Below the pieces are notes generated by a model that was not told the DNA's origin, ran no database searches, and saw only the letters and a program-made list of their open reading frames with translations. The translations under genes and the position numbers were made by a program. From Alphaproteobacteria bacterium (GTDB taxonomy: Bacteria > Pseudomonadota > Alphaproteobacteria > RF32 > CAG-239), in NCBI GenBank assembly GCA_017465405.1, contig JAFTWG010000023.1:1-41662 (forward strand): DNA of 41,662 bases, in the 5' to 3' direction. This document shows, piece after piece, positions 1 through 6,462 of the stretch; the stretch's first letter is position 1, and each line of letters opens with the position of its first letter.

Positions 1-465
1 GGTTTGAATTTCGGCATTTTGCATACCGCCGTAAACGGTTGCGAAAGCATACCAGTCATTATAGTCATAACGATAATATAAACCGGCTAAATAACTGTCG
101 ATATCGATTTCACTTCCGATTGTGGAGTAATATTTTTCGCCTTTACCGTCCATTTCATAATTACCTTGACGATATGATGCGAAAATACCGAGTTTATTAT
201 TCAAATCGTGTTGAATATCTGAACCGGCTTCAATACCCCATACTTTTGCTTCAATCTCTACCGGAGCTTCGATTGTTAAGCCGTTGTAGGTTGTATCTAC
301 CCAAGCATTATGGAAAGGTTCGCCATCCCAGTTATAGTCATAGAAACCACAACCTTTACAATATGATTTACTTATTCCTACTTTACGCATAATATTATAA
401 ACCATTCCGTTCGTTTGTGCTAAACCGGCATTCGGCAAAGTCTCAAATCCGATAATTTCCGGTGC
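1..465 (-). repeat. Long inverted repeat, left copy (barrel-coding part)
   Basis: Read on the minus strand this segment is nearly identical to 41217-41662 on the plus strand, with only scattered differences over more than 400 bp. It encodes the start of the autotransporter barrel. Similarity drops sharply upstream of it, in the passenger. The two copies are in opposite orientation, so they are substrates for homologous inversion of the intervening DNA. The right copy is cut by the window edge, so the true repeat may be longer. Confidence 0.9.
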
Positions 466-2226
466 GACCTCTGTTGGTCCTGATGATTGAGAAGGTGTAT
501 CGGGAGTATCCGGTGTCGGAACAACAGGGTCATCTTTTTCATCAGGATTTTGCTCTTTGGTTGAATATAATCCCCATTGTTTATTGGTATCATTATAGCT
601 AACTTCCCACATATAAGGACTGCCGATAACACGATAAATTTTGAAAGAATCTTCGTCACCGAGTGTATCATTTGTTGCGGTTGCAAAAACAATACTTTCT
701 TCTTTTGCTGTTTCTTTGTTTTGAAGAACATTTACGATTACGTTTGTTGTTCCGTCAACATCGCCATCGATATTGATTTGACCGACTTCACGATTTACCG
801 CATCTAAATCTAAACGAAGATAAGGATTATTTTGTGCAACGTAATTATGAACAATATTTATAACCGCGTTTTTACCTAATGCCATTTGAGTAGTAGTAAG
901 AGTCAGGTCATAAACACTATTAACTTTATTGTTAAAAGTAACTCTATTTATAAAATCTTCTTTGTCAATGTCACCATTAACATTGATATTATAGTACTCT
1001 CCGTCAATTACATCATCAAAAGTAATTGTTCCTTTATTTTTAACTGATAGATTTAAGTCAATATATCCGTTTGAAGTTACAGCATTTGTTGACAACAATG
1101 CAGGATTTATAGGGGGTTGTCCTTGTAGATAAATAGCATTACTTTTATTATTCGCCTTATTTCTACTAAACAAAGAAGTACCATTATCCGCAATAATGTT
1201 TAATGAGCTTGTAGAATAAATGGCACCGCCATAGGCAGAAGTTCCTAATACATAATTGTCTATAAAATTAGAATTTATTATTTCTCCGATTGTACCTCTA
1301 TTATAAATAGCTCCACCAAATGCGTTTCCATTTTCTGATGTTACGTAGTTTCCTATAAAATTTCCAATTATATTTCCTACTTTTGCAGATCCGGATGAAA
1401 CATTATTTGCATTATAAATAGCCCCTCCATATGCATCAGCATAATCACTACTAGTAGATACATAATTGCCTATAAAATCACCTGTTATGTTTCCTATGGT
1501 TACCATTATTGTATCATAATCATAATTATAAGCGTAATTTACTATAGCACCACCTCGTGCTCCGCTGAGTGATGTCATGTGATTCGCAATGAAATTTCCT
1601 GTAATATTACCTATAGAGGATGAATATGAATTTGAAGCAATATTTGTAATTGCACCACCATTATCAGAATCAGATATTGCATTATAGTAATTATTAATGA
1701 AATCGCCTGTTACACTCTTGATGCTAGCAGCTTTGTTAACTATTGCTGTACTATATGTGCCGTATTGTGCTGTTTCGATATATTTTCCGACAAAAACTCC
1801 GACAATATCCCCAATAGAAGCACCTTCTCCGTAGCTTCCGTCGTTATATATATTTCCAGAACTTTCATAACCATAGTTTCCGACAAAATCTGAATTTATA
1901 TTTATATCCGAATTATTTTTTTTATTATAAATAACTCGATTTGAAATGTTGTTAAATAAAACATCTGTTACATCGGTAGAATCTAGTGTATCATCAATAT
2001 AATCCGATGTCGTTTGATAATTTCCTATGTTGTTATAAGTGTATTTATAAAACTTATCACCAATTTGTACTGCATTTGTATCGCTTGCAGAAGCATCCTG
2101 CCAAGTGACTTTTTCTCCGGTTAGGGAATCAAGGTAATCAGTATTAATGGTCGGAACAGTTTGTGCAACTGCAGATGTTGATAAAAATGTTCCGGCTAAA
2201 AGAATGGGGAATGCTTTGTATTTCAT
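1..2226 (-). CDS. Autotransporter adhesin with Pmp-like repeats, 3' end cut by window (copy 1)
   Basis: The frame is open from the ATG at 2226 to the window edge, 742 residues without a stop. An SD-like CGGAGA lies upstream. Residues 1-21 form a signal peptide ending Ala-Val-Ala-Gln. Residues about 137-340 hold about six imperfect units of the type IGNITGxFIxNY followed by GGAI, which matches the GGA(I/L/V) and FxxN motifs of chlamydial polymorphic membrane proteins and predicts a beta-helix passenger. A Pro/Asp/Thr linker (about 565-590) leads into a C-terminal autotransporter beta-barrel from about residue 595. It should be a surface-exposed adhesin secreted by type V. The barrel, signal peptide and upstream region match the gene at 39504 almost base for base, while the passengers differ. 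The ligand is unknown. Fold assignment is by motif only. Confidence 0.85.
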   Translation of the reverse strand, partial: MKYKAFPILLAGTFLSTSAVAQTVPTINTDYLDSLTGEKVTWQDASASDTNAVQIGDKFYKYTYNNIGNYQTTSDYIDDTLDSTDVTDVLFNNISNRVIYNKKNNSDININSDFVGNYGYESSGNIYNDGSYGEGASIGDIVGVFVGKYIETAQYGTYSTAIVNKAASIKSVTGDFINNYYNAISDSDNGGAITNIASNSYSSSIGNITGNFIANHMTSLSGARGGAIVNYAYNYDYDTIMVTIGNITGDFIGNYVSTSSDYADAYGGAIYNANNVSSGSAKVGNIIGNFIGNYVTSENGNAFGGAIYNRGTIGEIINSNFIDNYVLGTSAYGGAIYSTSSLNIIADNGTSLFSRNKANNKSNAIYLQGQPPINPALLSTNAVTSNGYIDLNLSVKNKGTITFDDVIDGEYYNINVNGDIDKEDFINRVTFNNKVNSVYDLTLTTTQMALGKNAVINIVHNYVAQNNPYLRLDLDAVNREVGQINIDGDVDGTTNVIVNVLQNKETAKEESIVFATATNDTLGDEDSFKIYRVIGSPYMWEVSYNDTNKQWGLYSTKEQNPDEKDDPVVPTPDTPDTPSQSSGPTEVAPEIIGFETLPNAGLAQTNGMVYNIMRKVGISKSYCKGCGFYDYNWDGEPFHNAWVDTTYNGLTIEAPVEIEAKVWGIEAGSDIQHDLNNKLGIFASYRQGNYEMDGKGEKYYSTIGSEIDIDSYLAGLYYRYDYNDWYAFATVYGGMQNAEIQT

Positions 2227-2430
2227 TGGGAAATCTCCGGTTTAGTTTAAACATAATTAAACGTACATTTATTTGGAACACGATTTTTCTTTTGCAAGCC
2301 TTGGTTTTTGGTCTTGATTTTTGTTCAAAATAAATGTACATATAATCGGAACAAGTACACTTATAATATATTGTTTTAACATAATAAAAATTTAGCGCTT
2401 TTCTTCTTGCAATCACAAAACATCCCCATT
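2227..2430 (-). repeat. Conserved upstream region of autotransporter copy 1
   Basis: Read on minus, this region aligns with 39301-39503. The 53 bases upstream of the 77-bp element differ at one position, and the bases from the element to the start codon differ at about one. It carries a TGTTTAAAC palindrome and an SD-like CGGAGA just before the ATG. Similarity ends near 2430, where the dispersed-repeat cluster begins. It must contain the control signals of the gene. This and the next repeats fill the 473-bp gap between the autotransporter and ychF. Confidence 0.85.
2263..2339. promoter_or_regulatory. 77-bp palindromic element, candidate invertible switch (copy 1)
   Basis: The ends are 18-bp inverted repeats: GTACATTTATTTGGAACA at 2263-2280 and the complement of GTACATTTATTTTGAACA at 2322-2339, 17 of 18 matching. 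The 41-bp centre contains AAGCCTTGGTTTTTGGT on the plus strand, which is antisense to the adjacent gene. The element at 39391-39467 has the same length and the same core on the plus strand, but there the gene also reads plus. The centre is therefore flipped relative to the gene. Inversion is an inference from the two copies; no recombinase gene was seen in the window. Confidence 0.75.
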
Positions 2431-2443
2431 TTTACCCCAAAAC

Positions 2444-2636
2444 TGTCATTGCGAGCGACAAAGTCTTGCGAAGCAATCCAGAAAATATATGCCTTATAAC
2501 CTCTATGGATTACCACGTCGCTTCGCTCCTCGTAATGACGAAGTGATAAACTGGATTACCACGTCGTTTCACTCCTCGTAATGACGCTGTGGGATGTGGA
2601 TTGCCACGAAAATCAAAGATTTTTCACAATGACGAA
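2444..2636. repeat. Cluster of four short dispersed palindromic repeats
   Basis: Four related units are visible: TGTCATTGCGAGCGAC with GCGAAGCAATCCAG (2444-2481), then three units in the opposite sense that begin TGGATTACCACGTCG or TGGATTGCCACG and end in TAATGACG or CAATGACG (about 2506-2540, 2552-2585, 2597-2634). This resembles the widespread family TCATTGCGAGGAGCGAAGCGACGNGGCAATCC found dispersed in many proteobacterial genomes. The units are imperfect and sit directly beside the conserved autotransporter upstream region. No coding sequence is seen here. Confidence 0.75.
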
Positions 2637-2640
2637 AATT

Positions 2641-2673
2641 AAAAAAAAAAGACACCGATTTTAACTCGGTGTC
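2641..2673 (-). terminator. Rho-independent terminator of ychF
   Basis: Arms GACACCGA (2651-2658) and TCGGTGTC (2666-2673) form a perfect 8-bp stem. On the minus strand the stem is followed by ten T (2641-2650). It lies 27 bp beyond the ychF stop codon. Confidence 0.9.
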
Positions 2674-2699
2674 TTTTTCTAAAAACAATCATTTACGGA

Positions 2700-3809
2700 C
2701 TATACATTGAACAAGAAATTCATTAAATCACCATCTTGCACAACATATTCTTTTCCTTCGGAGCGCATTTTTCCTGCTTCTTTGCACGCCTGTTCTCCGC
2801 CAAGTCTTACATAGTCGTCATACGATATGGTTTCTGCTCTGATAAAACCTCTTTCAAAATCGGAGTGAATTATACCTGCACATTGCGGAGCTTTTGAACC
2901 TTTTACAAATGTCCATGCTCTAACTTCTTTTGGACCGGCAGTAAAATATGTCTGCAAACCTAACAAATCATATCCGGCTCGAATAATTTTTGCCAATCCG
3001 GTTTCTTGTAAGCCTAATGTTTCTAAAAATTCTTGCTGTTCCGCTTTATCATCGAGTTGAGCCACCTCGGCCTCAATAGCCGCAGAAATAACCACTGACT
3101 TTGCCCCTTCCGAAGTAGCTTTTTCAGCCACTTTTTTTGAAAAATCATTACCTGCCGCAGCTGAATCCTCATCTACATTACAAACATATAAAACAGGTTT
3201 CGCCGTAAGCAGTTGTAACATTCTATATTCTTTATACGCATCTTTATTAGAAATATCGGGAGCAGCAACTCTTGCCGGTTTTCCTTCTTTCAATGCCGCA
3301 ATTATCGGCTCCATAACTGCTTGTCTGGTTATAGCTTCTTTATCGCCGCCTCGTGCCTTTTTTATGGTTTGGTCATAGCGTTTTTCCAAAGATTCCAAAT
3401 CTGCAATCATTAATTCTGTTTCAACAATTTCAGCATCTCTGATAGGATCAACACTTCCTTCGACATGAGTAATATTGTCATCTTCAAAGCAACGTAAAAC
3501 ATGGACAATGGCGTCTACTTCACGAATATTGGCTAAAAACTGGTTACCCAACCCCTCTCCACGAGAAGCACCTTTTACCAATCCGGCAATATCCACAAAT
3601 TCTAACTGCGTCGGTACAACATTTTTAGGCTGAACCATTTCAACCAATTTATCTAAACGAGAATCAGGAACGGCAACTCTCCCTGTATTAGGTTCAATAG
3701 TACAAAAGGGGAAGTTGGCAGCCTGTGCTGCTATCGTTTGAGTTAAGGCATTAAATAATGTAGATTTTCCTACATTAGGCAAGCCGACAATACCACAATT
3801 AAATCCCAT
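2700..3809 (-). CDS. ychF: Redox-regulated ATPase/GTPase YchF (Obg family)
   Basis: 369 residues, close to the 363 of E. coli YchF. The P-loop GLPNVGKST is at residues 8-16 and DIAG is the switch-II motif. The specificity motif reads NVDE instead of the usual NKxD, which is the YchF hallmark explaining ATP preference. The C-terminal TGS domain contains the stretch [13 protein letters not shown]. YchF binds ribosomes and acts in translation and stress responses in the cytoplasm. The gene follows pth by 11 bp, the usual pth-ychF pair, and ends at a clear hairpin terminator. Identification is certain; the precise physiological role of the family is still debated. Confidence 0.97.
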   Translation of the reverse strand: MGFNCGIVGLPNVGKSTLFNALTQTIAAQAANFPFCTIEPNTGRVAVPDSRLDKLVEMVQPKNVVPTQLEFVDIAGLVKGASRGEGLGNQFLANIREVDAIVHVLRCFEDDNITHVEGSVDPIRDAEIVETELMIADLESLEKRYDQTIKKARGGDKEAITRQAVMEPIIAALKEGKPARVAAPDISNKDAYKEYRMLQLLTAKPVLYVCNVDEDSAAAGNDFSKKVAEKATSEGAKSVVISAAIEAEVAQLDDKAEQQEFLETLGLQETGLAKIIRAGYDLLGLQTYFTAGPKEVRAWTFVKGSKAPQCAGIIHSDFERGFIRAETISYDDYVRLGGEQACKEAGKMRSEGKEYVVQDGDLMNFLFNV

Positions 3810-3820
3810 AATATTCTCCT

Positions 3821-4393
3821 TTATTTATGACGTAACATACCGATTTTGTTGCTAAAAGCATTTACTCCTTCTTTTAGCAATATTCCGATATTTTCCGTAA
3901 CTAACTCTATATTTTTATCCAAAGACGTTTGCTCTGCTTTTGAAAAACGAGAAAGAACATGATTTACCACAACTTCACCGACACCTTTAGGATGTCCGAC
4001 ACCTAAACGAATACGGTGATAAGCATTGGTTATGTGAGAATCAATACTCTTTAAACCGTTATGTCCTCCGGCTCCTCCTCCCGTTTTTGCTTTAATTTGA
4101 GATATGTCCAAGTCCATATCATCATGAATAACCACAATGTTATCAGGAAGAATTTTATAGAACATTGCGGCTTTTACTACCGAATTTCCCGATAAATTCA
4201 TATAGGTTTGCGGTTTTAATAAATAAACTTTTTCTCCGGCAATTTTTCCCTCAGATATTAACCCATCAAATTTTTCACGCCAAGAGGCAAAACCATATTC
4301 TTCAGCAATAGCATCAACCGCCATAAAACCTGCATTATGACGCGTATTAACATAATCTGCACCGGGATTTCCCAAACCGACGATTAAAAACAT
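3821..4393 (-). CDS. pth: Peptidyl-tRNA hydrolase
   Basis: 190 residues. It hydrolyses peptidyl-tRNA released by stalled ribosomes and recycles the tRNA. Family residues are visible: GLGNPG near the N-terminus, the catalytic His in TRHNAGF (residue about 20), Asn in NLSG, Asp in VIHDDMDL and the GGAGGHNGLKSI loop. It stands between rplY and ychF, a common arrangement (rplY-pth-ychF). A hairpin with a T-run separates it from rplY and may reduce readthrough from the ribosomal protein gene. The start ATG at 4393 follows a GGAG-type SD. Confidence 0.97.
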   Translation of the reverse strand: MFLIVGLGNPGADYVNTRHNAGFMAVDAIAEEYGFASWREKFDGLISEGKIAGEKVYLLKPQTYMNLSGNSVVKAAMFYKILPDNIVVIHDDMDLDISQIKAKTGGGAGGHNGLKSIDSHITNAYHRIRLGVGHPKGVGEVVVNHVLSRFSKAEQTSLDKNIELVTENIGILLKEGVNAFSNKIGMLRHK

Positions 4394-4406
4394 TTTTTCT
4401 CCATAG

Positions 4407-4427
4407 AAAAAATCGGAGCGCCCGATT
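4407..4427 (-). terminator. Intrinsic terminator or attenuator between rplY and pth
   Basis: On the minus strand AATCGG (4422-4427) and CCGATT (4411-4416) pair around a GCGCT loop and are followed by T residues running to 4407. It lies between rplY and pth, so it could end rplY transcripts while letting some polymerase through to pth-ychF. Confidence 0.65.
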
Positions 4428-4486
4428 CTCCGTTTATTGTCAAAACAAACAACCGAGAATTTATGCGCCCCGATAATCCTTAAAGC

Positions 4487-4777
4487 TTACTTTCTGAGGA
4501 AGTCAACGTGAATTGGTTTGTCAGAAACCGGATGGAATTGAACATCTTGGCAAGAAACTTTAATTTTTTTGCCATCAACAGCAACTTCAATATCCGCATC
4601 GTAGAAACCAACCATATCCAAAGCTTTTTCAAGCTCAACAGGATGAAGGCTAATCATAACCGGTTCTTGTTTGTTACCATAAATTACGGCAGGAACACGA
4701 CCTTCACGACGACATGCTCTAGCTGCCCCCTTACCTGCTCTTTCGCGCTTTTCAGCATTAAATGTAATATCTGTCAT
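4487..4777 (-). CDS. rplY: Large-subunit ribosomal protein bL25, short form
   Basis: The start chosen is the ATG at 4777, preceded by AAGGAA eight bases upstream, giving 96 residues beginning MTDITFNAEKRERAGKGAAR. An in-frame codon at 4813 would add 12 residues without support. The sequence matches bL25, the 5S rRNA-binding protein: RRxGRVPAVIYG, the VELEKAL helix, and the end FHPVSDKPIHVDFLRK. It stops where the E. coli 94-residue protein stops and lacks the extra C-terminal domain of the long CTC form, which is frequent in alphaproteobacteria. It is first in the rplY-pth-ychF group. Confidence 0.93.
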   Translation of the reverse strand: MTDITFNAEKRERAGKGAARACRREGRVPAVIYGNKQEPVMISLHPVELEKALDMVGFYDADIEVAVDGKKIKVSCQDVQFHPVSDKPIHVDFLRK

Positions 4778-4922
4778 TTTTATATTCCTTAAAAAATTAA
4801 CACACACCGACAAACCTCCAGGGGTGTTTATCGGATAAACTGCTTCTACTACTTTATTTTTGTTTTTTCAAGTATTTTTTATATTCAAAAATTTTTCATC
4901 ATCAACAAAGATTATTTAAAAA

Positions 4923-4957
4923 CAAAAAGAGGGAACGAAAATTCGCCCCCTTTATCT
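4923..4957 (-). terminator. Terminator of the orphan gene at 4974-5375
   Basis: On minus, an imperfect stem runs from AAAGGGGGCGAA to TTCGTTCCCTCTTT and is followed by TTTGTTTTT. It lies just past the stop codon at 4974. The rest of the 4778-4973 gap is the AT-rich leader of rplY and contains a GTTTATCCGATAAAC palindrome (about 4829-4843). Confidence 0.7.
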
Positions 4958-4973
4958 CTTTTTGCTTGTAGAA

Positions 4974-5375
4974 CTACTTTACGTAGTTAGTGACCTCAGC
5001 AGGTGACTTCTCGCTAAGGTTAACGGCCAAGCATTCACCAAGGTGATACTGACGGTTAGCATTTACGAGAGCTACCTCTCCGCCGTGCACACGCAACTTA
5101 ACAACATACAAGTTGTCTTCACCGACGAGACGAATAAGCTCTGCAGTGTCATAGCAATGATACGAAGCCTGCGTAACAACTTTGACAGACTTTGTGCCAC
5201 ACGGTTTTGCCCAAACGACACTCTGCTCCTGTTCATCCGGTGTCAACTCTCCTGTTAAGAAACCAAGACGACCATTGTCATCAGAAACAACAACTTGATC
5301 GCCAACCACGGCAACAACATTCAATTTGCGGTATCCACGCACACGATTAAGGATACTAGAAAAAACATTTTTCAT
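4974..5375 (-). CDS. Hypothetical protein, 133 aa
   Basis: I do not recognise this family. It is 133 residues, soluble, with no signal peptide or membrane segment. The N-terminal 20 residues are basic and helical-looking (KNVFSSILNRVRGYRKL). The rest is rich in alternating Val and charged residues (NVVAVVGDQVVVSDD, NLYVVKLRVHGGEVALVN), suggesting a small beta-barrel or SH3-like fold; that is only a guess from pattern. It is a single-gene unit, with a TTGACA-type promoter upstream and a hairpin terminator downstream. The DNA is visibly richer in G and C and uses different codons from rplY and galU on either side, which could mean recent acquisition. Confidence 0.75.
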   Translation of the reverse strand: MKNVFSSILNRVRGYRKLNVVAVVGDQVVVSDDNGRLGFLTGELTPDEQEQSVVWAKPCGTKSVKVVTQASYHCYDTAELIRLVGEDNLYVVKLRVHGGEVALVNANRQYHLGECLAVNLSEKSPAEVTNYVK

Positions 5376-5417
5376 GTTGGTAAGATTATATGATGAATAA
5401 TTAGTTTGAATATATCA

Positions 5418-5446
5418 TAGATACACCTTATTTTATTTTTTGTCAA
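5418..5446 (-). promoter_or_regulatory. Candidate sigma-70 promoter for the 133-aa orphan
   Basis: On minus, a perfect TTGACA (5441-5446) is followed by a 17-bp spacer and TATCTA (5418-5423), 43 bp before the ATG. The -35 is consensus; the -10 is weak, with TATGAT slightly further on as an alternative. Confidence 0.45.
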
Positions 5447-5456
5447 TATTTTCGTT

Positions 5457-5486
5457 AAAAAAAAGGCGCTGCCATGGCAACGCCTT
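5457..5486 (-). terminator. Terminator of the galU-like gene
   Basis: AAGGCGCTGCCA and TGGCAACGCCTT (5463-5486) form a near-perfect palindromic stem with one mismatch. On minus it is followed by eight T (5457-5464 as A on plus). It lies 17 bp past the stop at 5503. Confidence 0.85.
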
Positions 5487-5502
5487 ATAAAATATGATAA
5501 AA

Positions 5503-6396
5503 TTAAACAAACATTGTATCTAAAAGCTCTTTACAATATGCTCTCAAATCAGGATTTTTCATTAAAGAGAGTTTCAAATTTGAGCGAGCTAAATCAGCAT
5601 TTGTTCCGCAATCAAAACGAGTAACATCACACAATACTCCGGTTAATTTCATACCTCTTTGAGCGGCTAAACCGGCTGCATCAGCTAAATTAATCTCGCC
5701 ATTGTTACCTTTTTGAACTTCCGGCAGAATATCCATAATTTCATTTGGTAAAATATATGGTCCCATACTTGCATAGTTAGAAGGAACATCTTCTAAAGCA
5801 GGTTTTTCTACTTTACCTTTTGCTCTAACCACACGGCCATCACGAACCGCACCGATAAGAGCACCGTAACGAACCATTTCTTCACGAGGAAATTCCATAA
5901 TATTTTCAACCATGCCGCCTTCTTGTTCATAAACATCCAACAACTGGCGTAATACTCCCGGACCTCCATGAGTATTAATATAAACATCATCAGGCCACAT
6001 AACCACAAAATCTCTGTCGCCGACATATTCTTTAGCCATCAAAACCGCATGACCGTTTCCTTTCGGTTCGGATTGTTCGGCAAAATGAAATTTCATGCCT
6101 TCGGGAATAATATCCTTAATTACCTTAAGCAAATCAAGTTTACCTTTTTCTTTAAGGTGTTCTTCAAGCCAAGGATATGGTTTATAATATGATTCAAATA
6201 AATGTTTACAAGATTGATCGCTATATATAAAAACAATCTCTTTAATGCCGATTTCTGCACAAGCATTAACCGCATATTGAATTATCGGCAAATTATTAAG
6301 TGTTAAAAAGCCTTTATGCAAAACTTTTGTAGCAGGCAGGTTGCGTGTTGACAAACCTGCCACAGGGAGGATACATACCTCAGGTTTTCTGTACAT
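5503..6396 (-). CDS. UTP-glucose-1-phosphate uridylyltransferase (GalU) family protein, divergent
   Basis: 297 residues from the ATG at 6396, which has GGAG six bases upstream; an in-frame TTG at 6408 lies within that SD region. GalU makes UDP-glucose for surface polysaccharides. Family features seen: N-terminal PVAGLSTRNLPATK, the metal-binding WPDD, GNGHAVLMAK, NYASMGPYIL, GEINLADAAG and TRFDCG. Several conserved positions differ from typical GalU: GLGTR is GLSTR, the KEML segment is KGFL, and the Lys after DCG is missing (CGTN). It may be a functional divergent enzyme, a related nucleotidyltransferase, or one with altered substrate. It has its own promoter and terminator and so is probably transcribed alone. 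Confidence 0.8.
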   Translation of the reverse strand: MYRKPEVCILPVAGLSTRNLPATKVLHKGFLTLNNLPIIQYAVNACAEIGIKEIVFIYSDQSCKHLFESYYKPYPWLEEHLKEKGKLDLLKVIKDIIPEGMKFHFAEQSEPKGNGHAVLMAKEYVGDRDFVVMWPDDVYINTHGGPGVLRQLLDVYEQEGGMVENIMEFPREEMVRYGALIGAVRDGRVVRAKGKVEKPALEDVPSNYASMGPYILPNEIMDILPEVQKGNNGEINLADAAGLAAQRGMKLTGVLCDVTRFDCGTNADLARSNLKLSLMKNPDLRAYCKELLDTMFV

Positions 6397-6431
6397 CAAA
6401 ATCTCCAAATGATTAAATTAATTGATGCTTA

Positions 6432-6461
6432 TATATATAACACAAAAAAACCTTTCTACAA
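6432..6461 (-). promoter_or_regulatory. Candidate promoter of the galU-like gene
   Basis: On minus, TTGTAG (6456-6461), an 18-bp spacer and TATATA (6432-6437) lie 36 bp before the ATG. The AT-rich run TATATATATAAG offers alternative -10 positions. Confidence 0.4.
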
Positions 6462-6462
6462 G

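Noticed and set aside
39..392. Open frame on plus opposite the left barrel, with a mirror at 41290-41562
   Set aside because: Both are antisense shadows of the highly conserved barrel-coding sequence; their similarity only reflects the repeat.
945..990. Dockerin/EF-hand-like NVNGDIDKEDF in the copy 1 passenger
   Set aside because: Only one half-motif without the paired repeat or key Asp spacing; a chance match in an Asn/Asp-rich beta-helix.
2144..2416. Small open frame overlapping the copy 1 leader and 77-bp element
   Set aside because: It lies out of frame over the adhesin start and regulatory region; the matching stretch in copy 2 is not preserved, and it has no SD.
2444..2636. CRISPR-like array appearance
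   Set aside because: The units are imperfect, differ in orientation, and are not separated by uniform spacers; they fit a dispersed palindromic repeat family, and no cas genes are nearby.
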